This document shows positions 13,496 to 22,251 of a stretch of 64,000 bases of DNA, in pieces. Below the pieces are notes generated by a model. The model was given only the letters and a program-made list of their open reading frames with translations. It was not told the origin of the DNA and searched no databases. The stretch's first letter is position 1. Each line of letters starts with the position of its first letter. The translations under genes were made by a program, and so were the position numbers. This stretch comes from a virus. The DNA lies in IMG/VR virus record IMGVR_UViG_3300021407_000012, positions 17,844-81,843 of that record; one strand, written 5' to 3'.

Positions 13496-13704
13496 GTGCG
13501 ATATTCAGGATTGATATTCTTCAAGAGACATTAAATAAACTTGGTGAACGCATTTGGCGTTTGGATCAAGATTTGCGTAAGTTTGAGTATTTTAGGGATC
13601 GATATACCAAGAACGTATATGGTCCTATAAAATTTTATGATGAGTGGATTCTTTTCAATACCATAAGAAGTTATGAATATAGGATTTTTGCCCGTGATGA
13701 ATAA
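13489..13704 (+). CDS. small helical-family protein, group B (71 aa)
   Basis: Squeezed between gmhA and gmhB with overlaps on both sides. Long amphipathic helix (LNKLGERIWRLDQDLRKF), resembling the C-termini of proteins at 14215 and 16348. Unknown function. Confidence 0.65.
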   Translation: MVSAIFRIDILQETLNKLGERIWRLDQDLRKFEYFRDRYTKNVYGPIKFYDEWILFNTIRSYEYRIFARDE

Positions 13705-14218
13705 AGCAGTGTATCTTGATAGAGATGGTGTTATTAATCCTTTAATTCATCGGGGACCCCGAGGTTGGACACCCCCTTGGAATGTTCATGAGTTTTCTAT
13801 ATACCCATGGGTAAAGGAAGCAATCAAATCTTTAAAGAATGATGGCTTTATGGTATTTGTGGTATCTAATCAACCGGACGTGTATTCACACGAAATGCCC
13901 TGGACGATGACCGGAACGATCAATCAGATTTTGCTTGACAATCTGGCGATTGATGATATAATGACCTGTCATCAGCGTGGGAATTATAACTACAAGCCTA
14001 ACCCAGGCATGTTAATTTCACTCCGGGACACCTATATTATCGACATGAGCGAATCATGGATGGTAGGTGATACTTGGAAAGACGCTGTTGCTGCACATAT
14101 AGCTCATGTTCGTTATATACATCTCGGGGACGAAGACCCTGTTTCGTCTAGTGTGTTTGCTAAGGTACCAACTCTTAAAGAAGCTGTTCCTATTATATTA
14201 GACCCTGAGGCATTATGA
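13697..14218 (+). CDS. gmhB: GmhB-like heptose-bisphosphate phosphatase (HAD)
   Basis: 173 aa HAD phosphatase: motif I YLDRDGVIN (DxD nucleophile, residues 6-14), motif II VVSNQPD (about 57-63), motif III Lys in YKPNPGM, motif IV MVGDTWKDA (about 126-134). This matches histidinol-phosphatase/GmhB-type enzymes that dephosphorylate glycero-manno-heptose 1,7-bisphosphate at C7. The zinc-loop cysteines of bacterial GmhB are not obvious. Start 13697 overlaps the preceding stop. Confidence 0.85.
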   Translation: MNKAVYLDRDGVINPLIHRGPRGWTPPWNVHEFSIYPWVKEAIKSLKNDGFMVFVVSNQPDVYSHEMPWTMTGTINQILLDNLAIDDIMTCHQRGNYNYKPNPGMLISLRDTYIIDMSESWMVGDTWKDAVAAHIAHVRYIHLGDEDPVSSSVFAKVPTLKEAVPIILDPEAL

Positions 14219-14439
14219 TGGCACCTAGACCATGGGAACCTGTTGGAAGATATTACCTACTTGAATGGTGGGAAGATAATGTTACAGATTTAATGGGTGC
14301 GTTAGCACAATTATATAGTGTGGATATCTATGGTACTAATGCTCGTTTAATACGTTTTGCTACTCAAAGATGGAATTTCATGCAATCAATAAAAGAACGA
14401 ATCTCACGTTTACAAGATCAAATATATCGAAGAGGATAA
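14215..14439 (+). CDS. small helical-family protein, group B (74 aa)
   Basis: ATGATG start overlaps the gmhB stop. Trp-rich N-terminus; C-terminal helix SIKERISRLQDQIYRRG resembles those at 16348 and 30886. Sits between gmhB and transaldolase. Confidence 0.65.
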   Translation: MMAPRPWEPVGRYYLLEWWEDNVTDLMGALAQLYSVDIYGTNARLIRFATQRWNFMQSIKERISRLQDQIYRRG

Positions 14440-14441
14440 AA

Positions 14442-15182
14442 ATGAAAAACATTCGTTTGTTCGCCGATACAGCGTCGATGACTGATATTAAGGAAATGGT
14501 AGCTAATGACTTGGTGGAAGGATATACTACTAATCCTACGCTCATGCGTCGAGCGGGAATTAAGGATTATAAGGGATTTGTCACCGAAGTCTTGGATTAC
14601 CTAGCGGAACATCATCCCGATGGATGTATCTCTTTTGAGGTATTTTCGTCGGATGAAATGGAGATGGTTTATGAGGCTCGGGAGTTGAAAAAACTCAACT
14701 ATCATAACTATAATATGTATGTCAAGGTGCCTTATCTCAATATCGATGGACGCCCTAATGAGCAAGTTATTCGTAATCTGCTCAAAGAGGATATTTCAGT
14801 CAACGTAACAGCAGTTTTTAATCAGATACAGGCTATCCATTCTATTCAGATGTTAGCCGACGATAATAATGATCATATTATATCGATCTTTGCTGGTAGA
14901 ATTAATGATACTGGATATCCGGCTGAAAAAATTGTAGCCTATATTATAGCTATTCCAACTCAGAATGTAGAAATCCTTTGGGCATCCCCTCGTCAGGTTT
15001 TTGATTATGTTTTGGCAGATAGTGTAGGGTGTCATATTATCACCATGACCCCCGATTTAATAAGGAAGATACCGGGAATTGGTACGCCTCTGAAACTGGC
15101 AGCATTGAATACATCGCGTCAGTTTTATGATGACGCAAAAGCTTGTGGTTATAAACTTTGGGAGAATGAAGATGGGGTTTGA
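14442..15182 (+). CDS. talC: transaldolase
   Basis: 246 aa TalC/TalB-type TIM barrel: LFADTAS start, GYTTNPTLMR (about residues 26-35), catalytic Schiff-base Lys in MYVKVPY (about 93), SVNVTAVFN (about 124-132). AGGATAAAA precedes ATG 14442. Interconverts sugar phosphates, providing sedoheptulose 7-phosphate, the entry substrate of GmhA. Cyanophages carry talC for pentose-phosphate flux; here its position inside a heptose cassette suggests precursor supply. Confidence 0.92.
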   Translation: MKNIRLFADTASMTDIKEMVANDLVEGYTTNPTLMRRAGIKDYKGFVTEVLDYLAEHHPDGCISFEVFSSDEMEMVYEARELKKLNYHNYNMYVKVPYLNIDGRPNEQVIRNLLKEDISVNVTAVFNQIQAIHSIQMLADDNNDHIISIFAGRINDTGYPAEKIVAYIIAIPTQNVEILWASPRQVFDYVLADSVGCHIITMTPDLIRKIPGIGTPLKLAALNTSRQFYDDAKACGYKLWENEDGV

Positions 15183-16182
15183 TGAAAATGAGATCAGTGC
15201 CAAGGCATATGGTGGAACTGAGATAGCGAAGAGACTGCTGGCAAATACTCTTGATAAAGAATTGCTATCTCATTTCCAAATTATTCCATCGCGCATTCGG
15301 GAATTGAAAGAGGATAAGATTCGTATCCTGTTTCTAAATGACCTTGCGGGCGATCCTGAAGTTGCTCAGTTGAAGGACCATAACTATCGAAACAAGTTTC
15401 ATAAATTTGTGTTTATTTCAAATTGGCAATATCAACAGTTTCAGACAATTCTGAATTTACCATATGATCACAAGTCTATTGTGATTGAAAGTGGTATTGC
15501 TCCTTCTAGTGCTAAGTTCGAAAATAAACCAACCGATAAGATTAATCTGGTTTATACTTCTACCCCTCAACGAGGGTTGAATATCCTGGCGGCTGTGTTC
15601 AATGAATTGTGTAAGAGGTATGATAACCTACATCTAGACGTGTTTTCGTCATTCAAGATTTATGGATGGGAAGAACAGGATAAGGCATTTGAGCCTTTAT
15701 ACCAGCAAATCCGTGATAATCCTAATGCGACTTATCATGGCTTTGTCCCCCATGATGAACTTTTGAAGCATGTTGCAGAACAGTCGCATATCTTTGCTTA
15801 TCCGAGTGTTTGGCAGGAAACTTCTTGTCGGGCTATGTTAGAAGCCATGGCTTCGCAGTGTGTTTGTGTACATCCAAATTTCGCTGGTTTGCCTGATACG
15901 TCGGGAAGTTTGAACCTTATGTATGCAGGTGATCAAGATATGCAAGTTCATGCTAACTTGTTTATGAGCAGCGTTGAACAGGCTATCAAGATGATCAATG
16001 ATCGAGAAAATGTTGACAAGCTTCAACAGCGTTTGCAATATGTTCAAAACTATATCAATGGACGTTTTAATATAGCCAACGTATCTCGGACCTGGGATAA
16101 TCTTTTGAGAGGATTGCTTCAGACTATGCCTGATCCAAATTCTCGACGCTTCCCCGGTGATATGTTTTCGTATAAATTCTGA
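15172..16182 (+). CDS. GT4-family glycosyltransferase
   Basis: 336 aa GT-B fold. YGGTEIAKRLL near the N-terminus is the usual donor-side glycine loop; the C-terminal half has VYTSTPQRGLNIL, YHGFVPHDEL and the family signature PSVWQETSCRAMLEAMASQ (ExF/E-7-E type). Predicted to use a nucleotide sugar, most simply the heptose nucleotide made by neighbouring genes. ATG 15172 (GGGAG upstream) overlaps the transaldolase stop; ATGs at 15127-15130 are alternatives. Confidence 0.88.
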   Translation: MGFDENEISAKAYGGTEIAKRLLANTLDKELLSHFQIIPSRIRELKEDKIRILFLNDLAGDPEVAQLKDHNYRNKFHKFVFISNWQYQQFQTILNLPYDHKSIVIESGIAPSSAKFENKPTDKINLVYTSTPQRGLNILAAVFNELCKRYDNLHLDVFSSFKIYGWEEQDKAFEPLYQQIRDNPNATYHGFVPHDELLKHVAEQSHIFAYPSVWQETSCRAMLEAMASQCVCVHPNFAGLPDTSGSLNLMYAGDQDMQVHANLFMSSVEQAIKMINDRENVDKLQQRLQYVQNYINGRFNIANVSRTWDNLLRGLLQTMPDPNSRRFPGDMFSYKF

Positions 16183-16373
16183 TGAAACATTTGGTTAAAG
16201 AAGATATTGAGTATATTGCATATAATACACGAAGGGCAACGTATGATTGTCTTCCGTGGTTGAAACCTGCGATTGGTACTTTGAGTAAATTGGGATTTTT
16301 AGAAAACATTCAGGCTGTTCGTCTGAAAGGAATGATGTGGATATTTAATGATGGCTCATGGATGGATAAGTAA
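16182..16373 (+). CDS. small hypothetical protein (63 aa)
   Basis: Starts on the last base of the glycosyltransferase stop (TGATGA). Helical, ending WIFNDGSWMDK. Member of the interleaved small-protein set. Confidence 0.6.
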   Translation: MKHLVKEDIEYIAYNTRRATYDCLPWLKPAIGTLSKLGFLENIQAVRLKGMMWIFNDGSWMDK

Positions 16374-16587
16374 TTTGATATTAAATGCTTGTGTGTACAC
16401 ACTTGAAGCAGAACTATGGAGCCGTCAACATAAGTATAGTTTTTATGAGATGTATGACATATTCAATAATAATCAACATATGGAAAATCACTTTGAGTTG
16501 GAAGATCAAATAGAGGCTTTATCAAATAAGATTTGGAGAAAAGATGGGAAACCGATACGGAAGAAATCAGAAAAGAAAGCATCGTGA
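16348..16587 (+). CDS. small helical-family protein, group B (79 aa)
   Basis: 26-base overlap with the preceding gene. Contains LEDQIEALSNKIWRKDG, the same amphipathic C-terminal helix pattern as 14215; ends in a Lys-rich tail. Confidence 0.6.
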   Translation: MMAHGWISNLILNACVYTLEAELWSRQHKYSFYEMYDIFNNNQHMENHFELEDQIEALSNKIWRKDGKPIRKKSEKKAS

Positions 16588-17125
16588 GATTATCCAAAGA
16601 TTGCTTGAGCAAACGATTAAGCTGAGTAATGAAAATGTTCAGCTTAAGAATGAGGTTGAATATTTTCTAAGGATGGATCGTGAAATTGCTCAGACATTAG
16701 GTACCGCAACGGCATTTCGTTTGGTGACTGATAAAATTCGAACGTCAAATACAGAACCGGAGCAAATGCATCTGAATATGTTTAATCGTCCGATGTATGC
16801 TTATACTGATGGTACTGGACAACTGTTACAAGAGATTCAAACGACTAAGCATCATTTGAAGAAACTGTTTACTCATATTCAAGCTGATCCACAAAAGTAT
16901 GGATCGTACATTAAGGTACTTGTAGGTAACGAAACCAAGGCAGCTATTTTTGTTGATAATGATTATCTGTTTCGTAGTGGTTTGACGCCTCGGGATATCG
17001 AGTATCTTTCAAAACATTTGGCTGAAGAGCTAGGTACTTTTATTAATCAACACTACCAGACAGAACGGGATATTAATCATGTTAATCGTCAAAACTCCCC
17101 TGAGGGTGCCCTTCTTCTCCGGTAG
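16544..17125 (+). CDS. hypothetical coiled-coil protein (193 aa)
   Basis: Basic N-terminus, then coiled coil (about residues 15-45: LLEQTIKLSNENVQLKNEV), then an alpha/beta domain. Overlaps 16348 by 44 bases and hddA by 47 bases. Position inside the heptose cassette, function unknown. Confidence 0.7.
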   Translation: MGNRYGRNQKRKHREIIQRLLEQTIKLSNENVQLKNEVEYFLRMDREIAQTLGTATAFRLVTDKIRTSNTEPEQMHLNMFNRPMYAYTDGTGQLLQEIQTTKHHLKKLFTHIQADPQKYGSYIKVLVGNETKAAIFVDNDYLFRSGLTPRDIEYLSKHLAEELGTFINQHYQTERDINHVNRQNSPEGALLLR

Positions 17126-18176
17126 TTCCGACCATCCTGCCTTTGTTCAAACAGAGGGGGGAATGGCATTTTCAGCGACTATTGATAAGTATGTCTATGT
17201 GATTATTCATAGTAATGTTGAAAATCAATTTAGATTTACTCATGATACTATACAAGTAGGTCATGATGTAACTCAGATTAAACATACAATTACCGAGAAA
17301 TCATTTGAAGCAATTAATTCTCGAATTCATGATTATAATCGTATAAACAGAACTGAGTTCCAGGCATTACCAAAGAATAGTCTTACGATTGCTTCGTTGA
17401 ATGATATCAATCAGGTTGGAACGGGTTTAGGGGCATCTTCGGCTTATACCGTTGGTTTGGTAAACGCTCTATATACCTTCTGTAGTTTCCCCCCTAATGA
17501 AACTACACTCGATAAGATGGCTGAGATGGCTTGTAAGATTGAGATTGATTATTGTAAATATCCTATTGGTGTACAGGATCAATGGGCAGCGTCGATAGGA
17601 GGAACAAACCTGTTCACATTTAATAAGGATGAAACTGTTGGTGTTGAACAGTTCCATAATATGGAACGTATGCGTCGGTTTGCTAACTCTCTTGTTTTGA
17701 TCAATAGTGGGGTTCAACGTCATTATAAGGATATTGTTGAAACAGGAAAAGAAACAAAAGGTTATCTGACGCATCCTAAGTATGATAAGCTTAAGGAAGC
17801 CCAGAAAGCAAATATGCGCGAAGGTAAGATTCTAGCGAAAACAGCCTGGGATATTTTGAATTCCCGAGAAGGAAACGGCAACCTAGATTACATAGGGGAA
17901 ATGCTAAATAATTCTTGGAGAAAGAAGAAGCTTACTGATAGAAAAGTTACTGACGAACAAATTGATGGTCTTTATGATCTTTGTATAGATAATGGCGCTA
18001 TTGGTGGTAAACTGCTTGGGTCAGGTGGGGGAGGATATATGTTGTTTTATGTCCCTCATGACAAGCGTGATGAATTCTTAACCAAACTTCCTTTTGAATA
18101 TAAGTCTCGGGTGGTCAACTTCTCTTTTACGCACGAAGGCTCAAAAATTATATATAATGATAGGAGCACTAAATAG
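17079..18176 (+). CDS. hddA: HddA-like heptose-7-phosphate kinase (GHMP)
   Basis: 365 aa GHMP kinase. TPLRVPFFSGSSD (residues 6-18) is the HddA/galactokinase-like substrate motif, GTGLGASSAYTVGL (about 110-123) the phosphate-binding loop, and LLGSGGGGYMLFY (about 310-322) the C-terminal GHMP motif. HddA phosphorylates D-glycero-D-manno-heptose 7-phosphate at C1. Completes, with gmhA, gmhB and a nucleotidyltransferase, a route to a nucleotide-activated heptose. Confidence 0.9.
   Translation: MLIVKTPLRVPFFSGSSDHPAFVQTEGGMAFSATIDKYVYVIIHSNVENQFRFTHDTIQVGHDVTQIKHTITEKSFEAINSRIHDYNRINRTEFQALPKNSLTIASLNDINQVGTGLGASSAYTVGLVNALYTFCSFPPNETTLDKMAEMACKIEIDYCKYPIGVQDQWAASIGGTNLFTFNKDETVGVEQFHNMERMRRFANSLVLINSGVQRHYKDIVETGKETKGYLTHPKYDKLKEAQKANMREGKILAKTAWDILNSREGNGNLDYIGEMLNNSWRKKKLTDRKVTDEQIDGLYDLCIDNGAIGGKLLGSGGGGYMLFYVPHDKRDEFLTKLPFEYKSRVVNFSFTHEGSKIIYNDRSTK
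18169..18175 (+). promoter_or_regulatory. CTAAATA late-promoter-like motif
   Basis: CTAAATA 11 bases before the GTG start at 18187, same layout as at virion genes in this window. T4-type late promoters are TATAAATA. Confidence 0.4.
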
Positions 18177-18186
18177 AGAGGGTAAA

Positions 18187-18534
18187 GTGGAAGCGAATAA
18201 TGTAATTCAATTTCCAAAAATCAACCATCGCTTGCAAGAAGTTAAAACCACTGAAGAAAACGTTAAATCTACAGTGGATGTACTGAGAAATCAGTTGATC
18301 CAAGAGGTAACAAGTTTGGTTTGCCATCCTTTGTTTGCTTCACTCGATACAGCCGGTTTTACTTTGGACACAAGTACAATGAAAGAAGGGGCTTTGATTA
18401 CAGAAGCAATTAAAGCTTTCATAATGAAGTATTATGGAGTTGAACACAGCTTTCATAAGATTGCAAAAAGTATGTTTGAAGTTGATAAACATAACAATGT
18501 AAATATAGTAGGTAACTTGAAACTAAAGGAATGA
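18187..18534 (+). CDS. hypothetical protein (115 aa)
   Basis: GTG 18187 chosen because AGAGGG lies 5 bases upstream; ATG 18157 inside hddA is the alternative. Predicted helical with a possible short amphipathic C-terminus. No family recognised. Confidence 0.65.
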   Translation: MEANNVIQFPKINHRLQEVKTTEENVKSTVDVLRNQLIQEVTSLVCHPLFASLDTAGFTLDTSTMKEGALITEAIKAFIMKYYGVEHSFHKIAKSMFEVDKHNNVNIVGNLKLKE

Positions 18535-18536
18535 CT

Positions 18537-18965
18537 ATGAAACTTGGTATATATGAAATTTTGAATGCGGTGAATACAAAAAAGACCAAAAAAGAAAGAC
18601 TAGAAGAGCTACAAAAGCACACAAACAACGAGGTTCTTCAGACGCTTTTGAAGATGGCGTTTGATCCTGAGTTGAAATGGCGTTTACCTTTTGGTTCGCC
18701 TCCTTATACTCCGTCCCCTAATTTCGATCAACAGGGGATGTTGTATGGCGAAATGCGTCGTTTTTATATCTGGGCACGTATTGACGACCGGGGAGATCGT
18801 ATTGCTCCTATTAAACGTGAACAGCTATGGATTGATCTTCTTGAACACCTTCACCCCGAAGATGCCAAGATTATCTGTGCTGTGAAGGATAAGAATTTAC
18901 CTGATGTTTATCCTCATGTGACAAAGAAATTGGTAGCTGAAGCATGGCCAAATCTTTTACAATAA
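18537..18965 (+). CDS. conserved T4-like phage protein (DUF6433-like, 142 aa)
   Basis: ATG 18537 (18531 also possible) behind AAAGGAA. The pattern KKERLEELQ ... LLKMAFDPELKWRLPFG and PPYTPS matches a conserved family of unknown function common in T4-like phages. C-terminal LVAEAWPNLL. Role unknown. Confidence 0.75.
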   Translation: MKLGIYEILNAVNTKKTKKERLEELQKHTNNEVLQTLLKMAFDPELKWRLPFGSPPYTPSPNFDQQGMLYGEMRRFYIWARIDDRGDRIAPIKREQLWIDLLEHLHPEDAKIICAVKDKNLPDVYPHVTKKLVAEAWPNLLQ

Positions 18966-19183
18966 AGAGTGTCAATTATCGAACTGATAATGATATACGA
19001 GATGGAATGGTCAATAGAATAGATAATGTCTATTCTGCTGATGAACATACATATTGGGTTAAGATTATTGAGAAGTCTTATGAGGAATTTGTACGAGTGT
19101 GGAATTTAAGCACTGTTCTTCGCCCCCCTCGAATGTTAAATGAATTCATTACTATATCTCATGCTATTTTTAAGGAGAAATAA
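18944..19183 (+). CDS. small helical-family protein, group A (79 aa)
   Basis: 22-base overlap with 18537 gene. C-terminus LNEFITISHAIFKEK closely parallels MKIISDAIFNE at 49061. Stop overlaps the next start by one base (taATG). Confidence 0.65.
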   Translation: MAKSFTIKSVNYRTDNDIRDGMVNRIDNVYSADEHTYWVKIIEKSYEEFVRVWNLSTVLRPPRMLNEFITISHAIFKEK

Positions 19184-19419
19184 TGCCAAACTATTGGGTT
19201 CGTAATAAGAAAACTGGTAAGTATGTTGCGGTGCTTTCAATGACCATCTCTGAGATGGAGACGTTCGAAAAGAAGGAATTGAAGGGTACTGATCTAGAGA
19301 TAGCTGCTGGGGCTCCGGGAATCGGTTATTCGTTTCATCGTATGAAGCCTTCGGATGGTTTCAAGGATCGACTAAGAGATATCAAGAGATCACACCCAGG
19401 AAGTACAATAGACATTTAA
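19183..19419 (+). CDS. conserved phage protein (78 aa)
   Basis: Starts PNYWVRNKKTGKYV, with a GAPGIGY turn and a FKDRLRDIKRSHPGS C-terminus, a pattern I associate with small conserved T4-like proteins; no function known. Confidence 0.7.
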   Translation: MPNYWVRNKKTGKYVAVLSMTISEMETFEKKELKGTDLEIAAGAPGIGYSFHRMKPSDGFKDRLRDIKRSHPGSTIDI

Positions 19420-19643
19420 TGTATAAATGGGTTTTTCTCTATTACATCGTATTTGGGTTTATTGTTTTACATAACATATATGGTAAAGAGGTTTATGTAA
19501 ATTCGGGAGAGATTATGATAATAGCCCCTCCCGATGCTATTTCCCCACGTGGTACCGGTTCTAAAGTGCTTGTACATGATACTTGGTTATACATAAGAGA
19601 AATTCCAAAAGATGTCATTAGAGCGATTAAAGATGAAACGTAA
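19419..19643 (+). CDS. membrane-anchored small protein (74 aa)
   Basis: N-terminal hydrophobic anchor (VFLYYIVFGFIVL), then a strand-rich domain. Start overlaps the previous stop (taATG). Confidence 0.65.
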   Translation: MYKWVFLYYIVFGFIVLHNIYGKEVYVNSGEIMIIAPPDAISPRGTGSKVLVHDTWLYIREIPKDVIRAIKDET

Positions 19644-19839
19644 AAAGAAGAAGCGTGATATATCACGTATCAGACGTAAGATTGATAATTATATCTATGG
19701 AAAGTATTTTGATACTCTTAGTAAATATCAAGATCAAGATGATATTAGATTTCCTATGCCCTCTTGGGCTATTATGAGTTATCAAACTGAAGAATATATG
19801 AGATATATGAATGGCGAAATTTATTCATCAAAACTATGA
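19633..19839 (+). CDS. small basic protein (68 aa)
   Basis: ATG 19633 overlaps the preceding stop; Lys/Arg cluster (KRKKKKRDISRIRRK) at the N-terminus, aromatic C-terminus. Member of the small-protein series. Confidence 0.6.
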   Translation: MKRKKKKRDISRIRRKIDNYIYGKYFDTLSKYQDQDDIRFPMPSWAIMSYQTEEYMRYMNGEIYSSKL

Positions 19840-20491
19840 ATCGGCTGACCTCAAGAAAGAAGATACTGATCAAGGTAGGTTCTATATTACCCCTGAGGGA
19901 GATCGCTACCCTTCTGTGACTACAGTCCTATCCAAGTCTCGGGATCAAACTGGTCTTAAAAAGTGGCGAGAGGCTATTGGTAAAGAACAAGCCAATCAGA
20001 TACTCAAACAGGCTCAGAATAGAGGAAACGCTGTACATTTATTAGCCGAAGAGTACATTAAGAACAATCCTAATTGGGCACGAGGGCACATGCCGTCCAA
20101 TCTGGATTCCTTCAAGCAGTTCAAACTTTTGCTTGACACCAATCTCAACCTAGTGTATGGTCAGGAACTTAGACTCTACTCCACCTTACTTCAGGCGGCT
20201 GGAACTGCTGACTTGGTGTGTAGGTGGAATGGTGAAAATGCCATTGTTGACTTTAAGACAGCACGTAAAGAGAAGACCGAAGAATTTGCATTAGGATATC
20301 TGTTACAAGCTACAGCTTATTCAATAATGGTAGAAGAACGTTTTGGACTAGTCTGCCCTCGTATAGTGGTATTGCTAGCCAGAGATCACGAAAATATACC
20401 GCAGGTTTTCATCAAGGAAACCGCTGATTATCGTCAGCGAGTGACCGATATCTTCAAGAATTACACCTTGAAGACAATAAATAAAGGATGA
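19811..20491 (+). CDS. PD-(D/E)XK exonuclease (RecB/MGME1-like)
   Basis: 226 aa. YPSVTTVLS (about residues 33-41), the helix with NRGNAVHLLAE (His motif, about 73-83), GTADLVCRWNG (Asp motif, about 136) and AIVDFKTARK (D-x-K, about 150-159), followed by QATAYS (QxxxY motif). This is the standard order of RecB-family nucleases. Probably a DNA 5'/3' exonuclease in replication or recombination. Confidence 0.88.
   Translation: MAKFIHQNYESADLKKEDTDQGRFYITPEGDRYPSVTTVLSKSRDQTGLKKWREAIGKEQANQILKQAQNRGNAVHLLAEEYIKNNPNWARGHMPSNLDSFKQFKLLLDTNLNLVYGQELRLYSTLLQAAGTADLVCRWNGENAIVDFKTARKEKTEEFALGYLLQATAYSIMVEERFGLVCPRIVVLLARDHENIPQVFIKETADYRQRVTDIFKNYTLKTINKG
20476..20483 (+). promoter_or_regulatory. AATAAATA late-promoter-like motif
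   Basis: AATAAATA ends 4 bases before ATG 20488, with AAAGG between; similar to the CTAAATA motifs upstream of virion genes. Confidence 0.4.
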
Positions 20492-21072
20492 AAACATTTA
20501 AGCAACATTCGAACGTACTTTTAGAAATGGGTCTTAGTCGAATGCGAACGCATTTCCAGAACGGTCCTGTTGGGATTGTATCTGCTTTTCAGGGCAAAGA
20601 TCGAAACGAAGATGAAGATAACCATAAGAAGCTTATTGGTATGGCTCGGGAACATGGTTATGGTCCTATTCAAACTACTGGTCGTTCCCAATGGGGACCT
20701 GAAAAGTCTGTAGTTATTCCGGGTGTTTCTAAAGAACATCTAGAAAAGTTTGGAAACCATTTCAACCAACAGGCAGCTATTCATGTTACTGATGGGGGAA
20801 CTAAAGCGAACCTTCATTGGTTAAAGTCATCGGATAAGCCGGGTGTTACTGAGCATCTTGGGGGTGTCCATTATAATAAGCCCAATGACCTGGGGGTTAC
20901 TATTCTAAAAGGTCACGGTTTTAATACAAAGGATAAAACTTCTATTGGTGCTGAAAAGACTGATGGGGAACGTCCCACAAGATCATTTACCTTTGGGGAA
21001 GGGTATATTTTGGAAAAGATTGAAATTCCACCTTCGGGAATGCTTAGACAGGAAGCAATCCCTCTAGTATAA
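20488..21072 (+). CDS. conserved hypothetical protein (194 aa)
   Basis: Contains GPVGIVSAFQGKDRNEDEDNH and GRSQWGPEKSVVIPG, which look like a conserved core of an uncharacterised phage family (DUF3293-like, uncertain). ATGA overlap with the exonuclease. Preceded by a late-promoter-like motif, so it could be a virion or late protein. Confidence 0.7.
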   Translation: MKTFKQHSNVLLEMGLSRMRTHFQNGPVGIVSAFQGKDRNEDEDNHKKLIGMAREHGYGPIQTTGRSQWGPEKSVVIPGVSKEHLEKFGNHFNQQAAIHVTDGGTKANLHWLKSSDKPGVTEHLGGVHYNKPNDLGVTILKGHGFNTKDKTSIGAEKTDGERPTRSFTFGEGYILEKIEIPPSGMLRQEAIPLV

Positions 21073-21083
21073 GGATTGTTTTT

Positions 21084-21368
21084 ATGAATAATACCACTCC
21101 AAATACAGTACACGCTAATACCACCTCGGTATCAACTCGACATTATTCGTTTGCTCTCCCGGTAACTCTATCGGCATTTTATACGTCGATGGCTCCCGGT
21201 TATCTTCAGCAAAAGGGTATTTGGGCTGATCTACCGGTTTCGTTTCAGTGGTTGATTTATAATGCTTCTCAAAAGGGAGAGAGTGTTACAATCACTAAGG
21301 CAGAATTAGATCAAATTTCGGATGCTCATTGGCAGCATATTCAGCCATTGCTTTCGGGTATGGTGTGA
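21084..21368 (+). CDS. hypothetical protein (94 aa)
   Basis: Thr/Ser-rich first 20 residues, then an alpha/beta segment with a helix ending WQHIQPLLSGMV. ATG behind AAGGATTG. Unknown. Confidence 0.65.
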   Translation: MNNTTPNTVHANTTSVSTRHYSFALPVTLSAFYTSMAPGYLQQKGIWADLPVSFQWLIYNASQKGESVTITKAELDQISDAHWQHIQPLLSGMV

Positions 21369-21529
21369 TGCACGATAGTAGAATTTTTAATGATTATGAT
21401 CATCGAACATTTAAGATGATTGATAAAGATGTTGATCTTGCTCCATTTTCTACAGAACTATCATTAGCAGGATCGCGTCTTCGTTGGATACTTTTAGAAG
21501 TTATTGAAAAAACATCATGGTTTAGATAA
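21368..21529 (+). CDS. small hypothetical protein (53 aa)
   Basis: Start overlaps the previous stop (tgATG). Ends LRWILLEVIEKTSWFR, an amphipathic helix as in other members of the interleaved small-protein set. Confidence 0.6.
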   Translation: MHDSRIFNDYDHRTFKMIDKDVDLAPFSTELSLAGSRLRWILLEVIEKTSWFR

Positions 21530-22081
21530 ATGATTATACGAGTGATATTCTTTGGGGGCTATCTAGCTTCCATCAATGATATGGCAGCATGGCAGAATTC
21601 AGCTAAACTTCAAAAGCCAGATGTTGAATTTGAAACCCACCATTGGGTATCAGGTGCATCCGCTGGTGATCCGGTCCCCCATTATCAACAGACACTTGCT
21701 GCCGCTGAATTACAAATCAAGAATACGCCTGAGAAGACATTCTATATTGTTGGTCATTCATCAGGATGCGCAGTTGCCAATGAATTGGCAAAGCGTGTTA
21801 TAAAGTTGAAACATTGGTGTGTCGTTGCTTTGGATGGTTTTCGTCCGACGAATGATCTAAATCCCGATTGTTGGTCGGCGATGTGTGAAGGACACAAATC
21901 ACTCAATTATGATGCTTTGAAGAGTGCTGTTCATTTCTCGGTTTATCAGGCGAAAGATGCTACCACTAAGTGGGCACTTCATTTCTCGCTTGTTAATACG
22001 AATTCAACTGATAAACTTGTCCATGATATTGTTCATGGTTATGCTAATTGTGAGGCAAATCTATGTTGGCTTCGGGAATGA
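21530..22081 (+). CDS. alpha/beta hydrolase, RBBP9/YdeN-like
   Basis: 183 aa. N-terminal strand VIFFGGYL, nucleophile elbow GHSSG (about residues 76-80), later Asp in VALDGF and a possible catalytic His in DIVHGYA near the C-terminus. Small serine hydrolase size. Substrate unknown; note a second GxSxG domain occurs in the giant tail protein at 42953. Confidence 0.75.
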   Translation: MIIRVIFFGGYLASINDMAAWQNSAKLQKPDVEFETHHWVSGASAGDPVPHYQQTLAAAELQIKNTPEKTFYIVGHSSGCAVANELAKRVIKLKHWCVVALDGFRPTNDLNPDCWSAMCEGHKSLNYDALKSAVHFSVYQAKDATTKWALHFSLVNTNSTDKLVHDIVHGYANCEANLCWLRE

Positions 22082-22251
22082 GTGCTTTTGATTATGGGTT
22101 TATTGCTGATAGAATATTCAATATGGTTATGTCCCCTATTTTTACCGAATGTCTTAAACACGCACCAATGACTAATCATCGATTGTTTACTGAACAACTT
22201 GCTATGTTTACTCGAATGGAACGAACGATACAAAATGGATTTGCCAAATAA
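22063..22251 (+). CDS. small helical protein (62 aa)
   Basis: Overlaps the hydrolase end (ATG 22078 alternative). Met-rich, helical, ending FTRMERTIQNGFAK. Unknown. Confidence 0.6.
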   Translation: MLASGMSAFDYGFIADRIFNMVMSPIFTECLKHAPMTNHRLFTEQLAMFTRMERTIQNGFAK

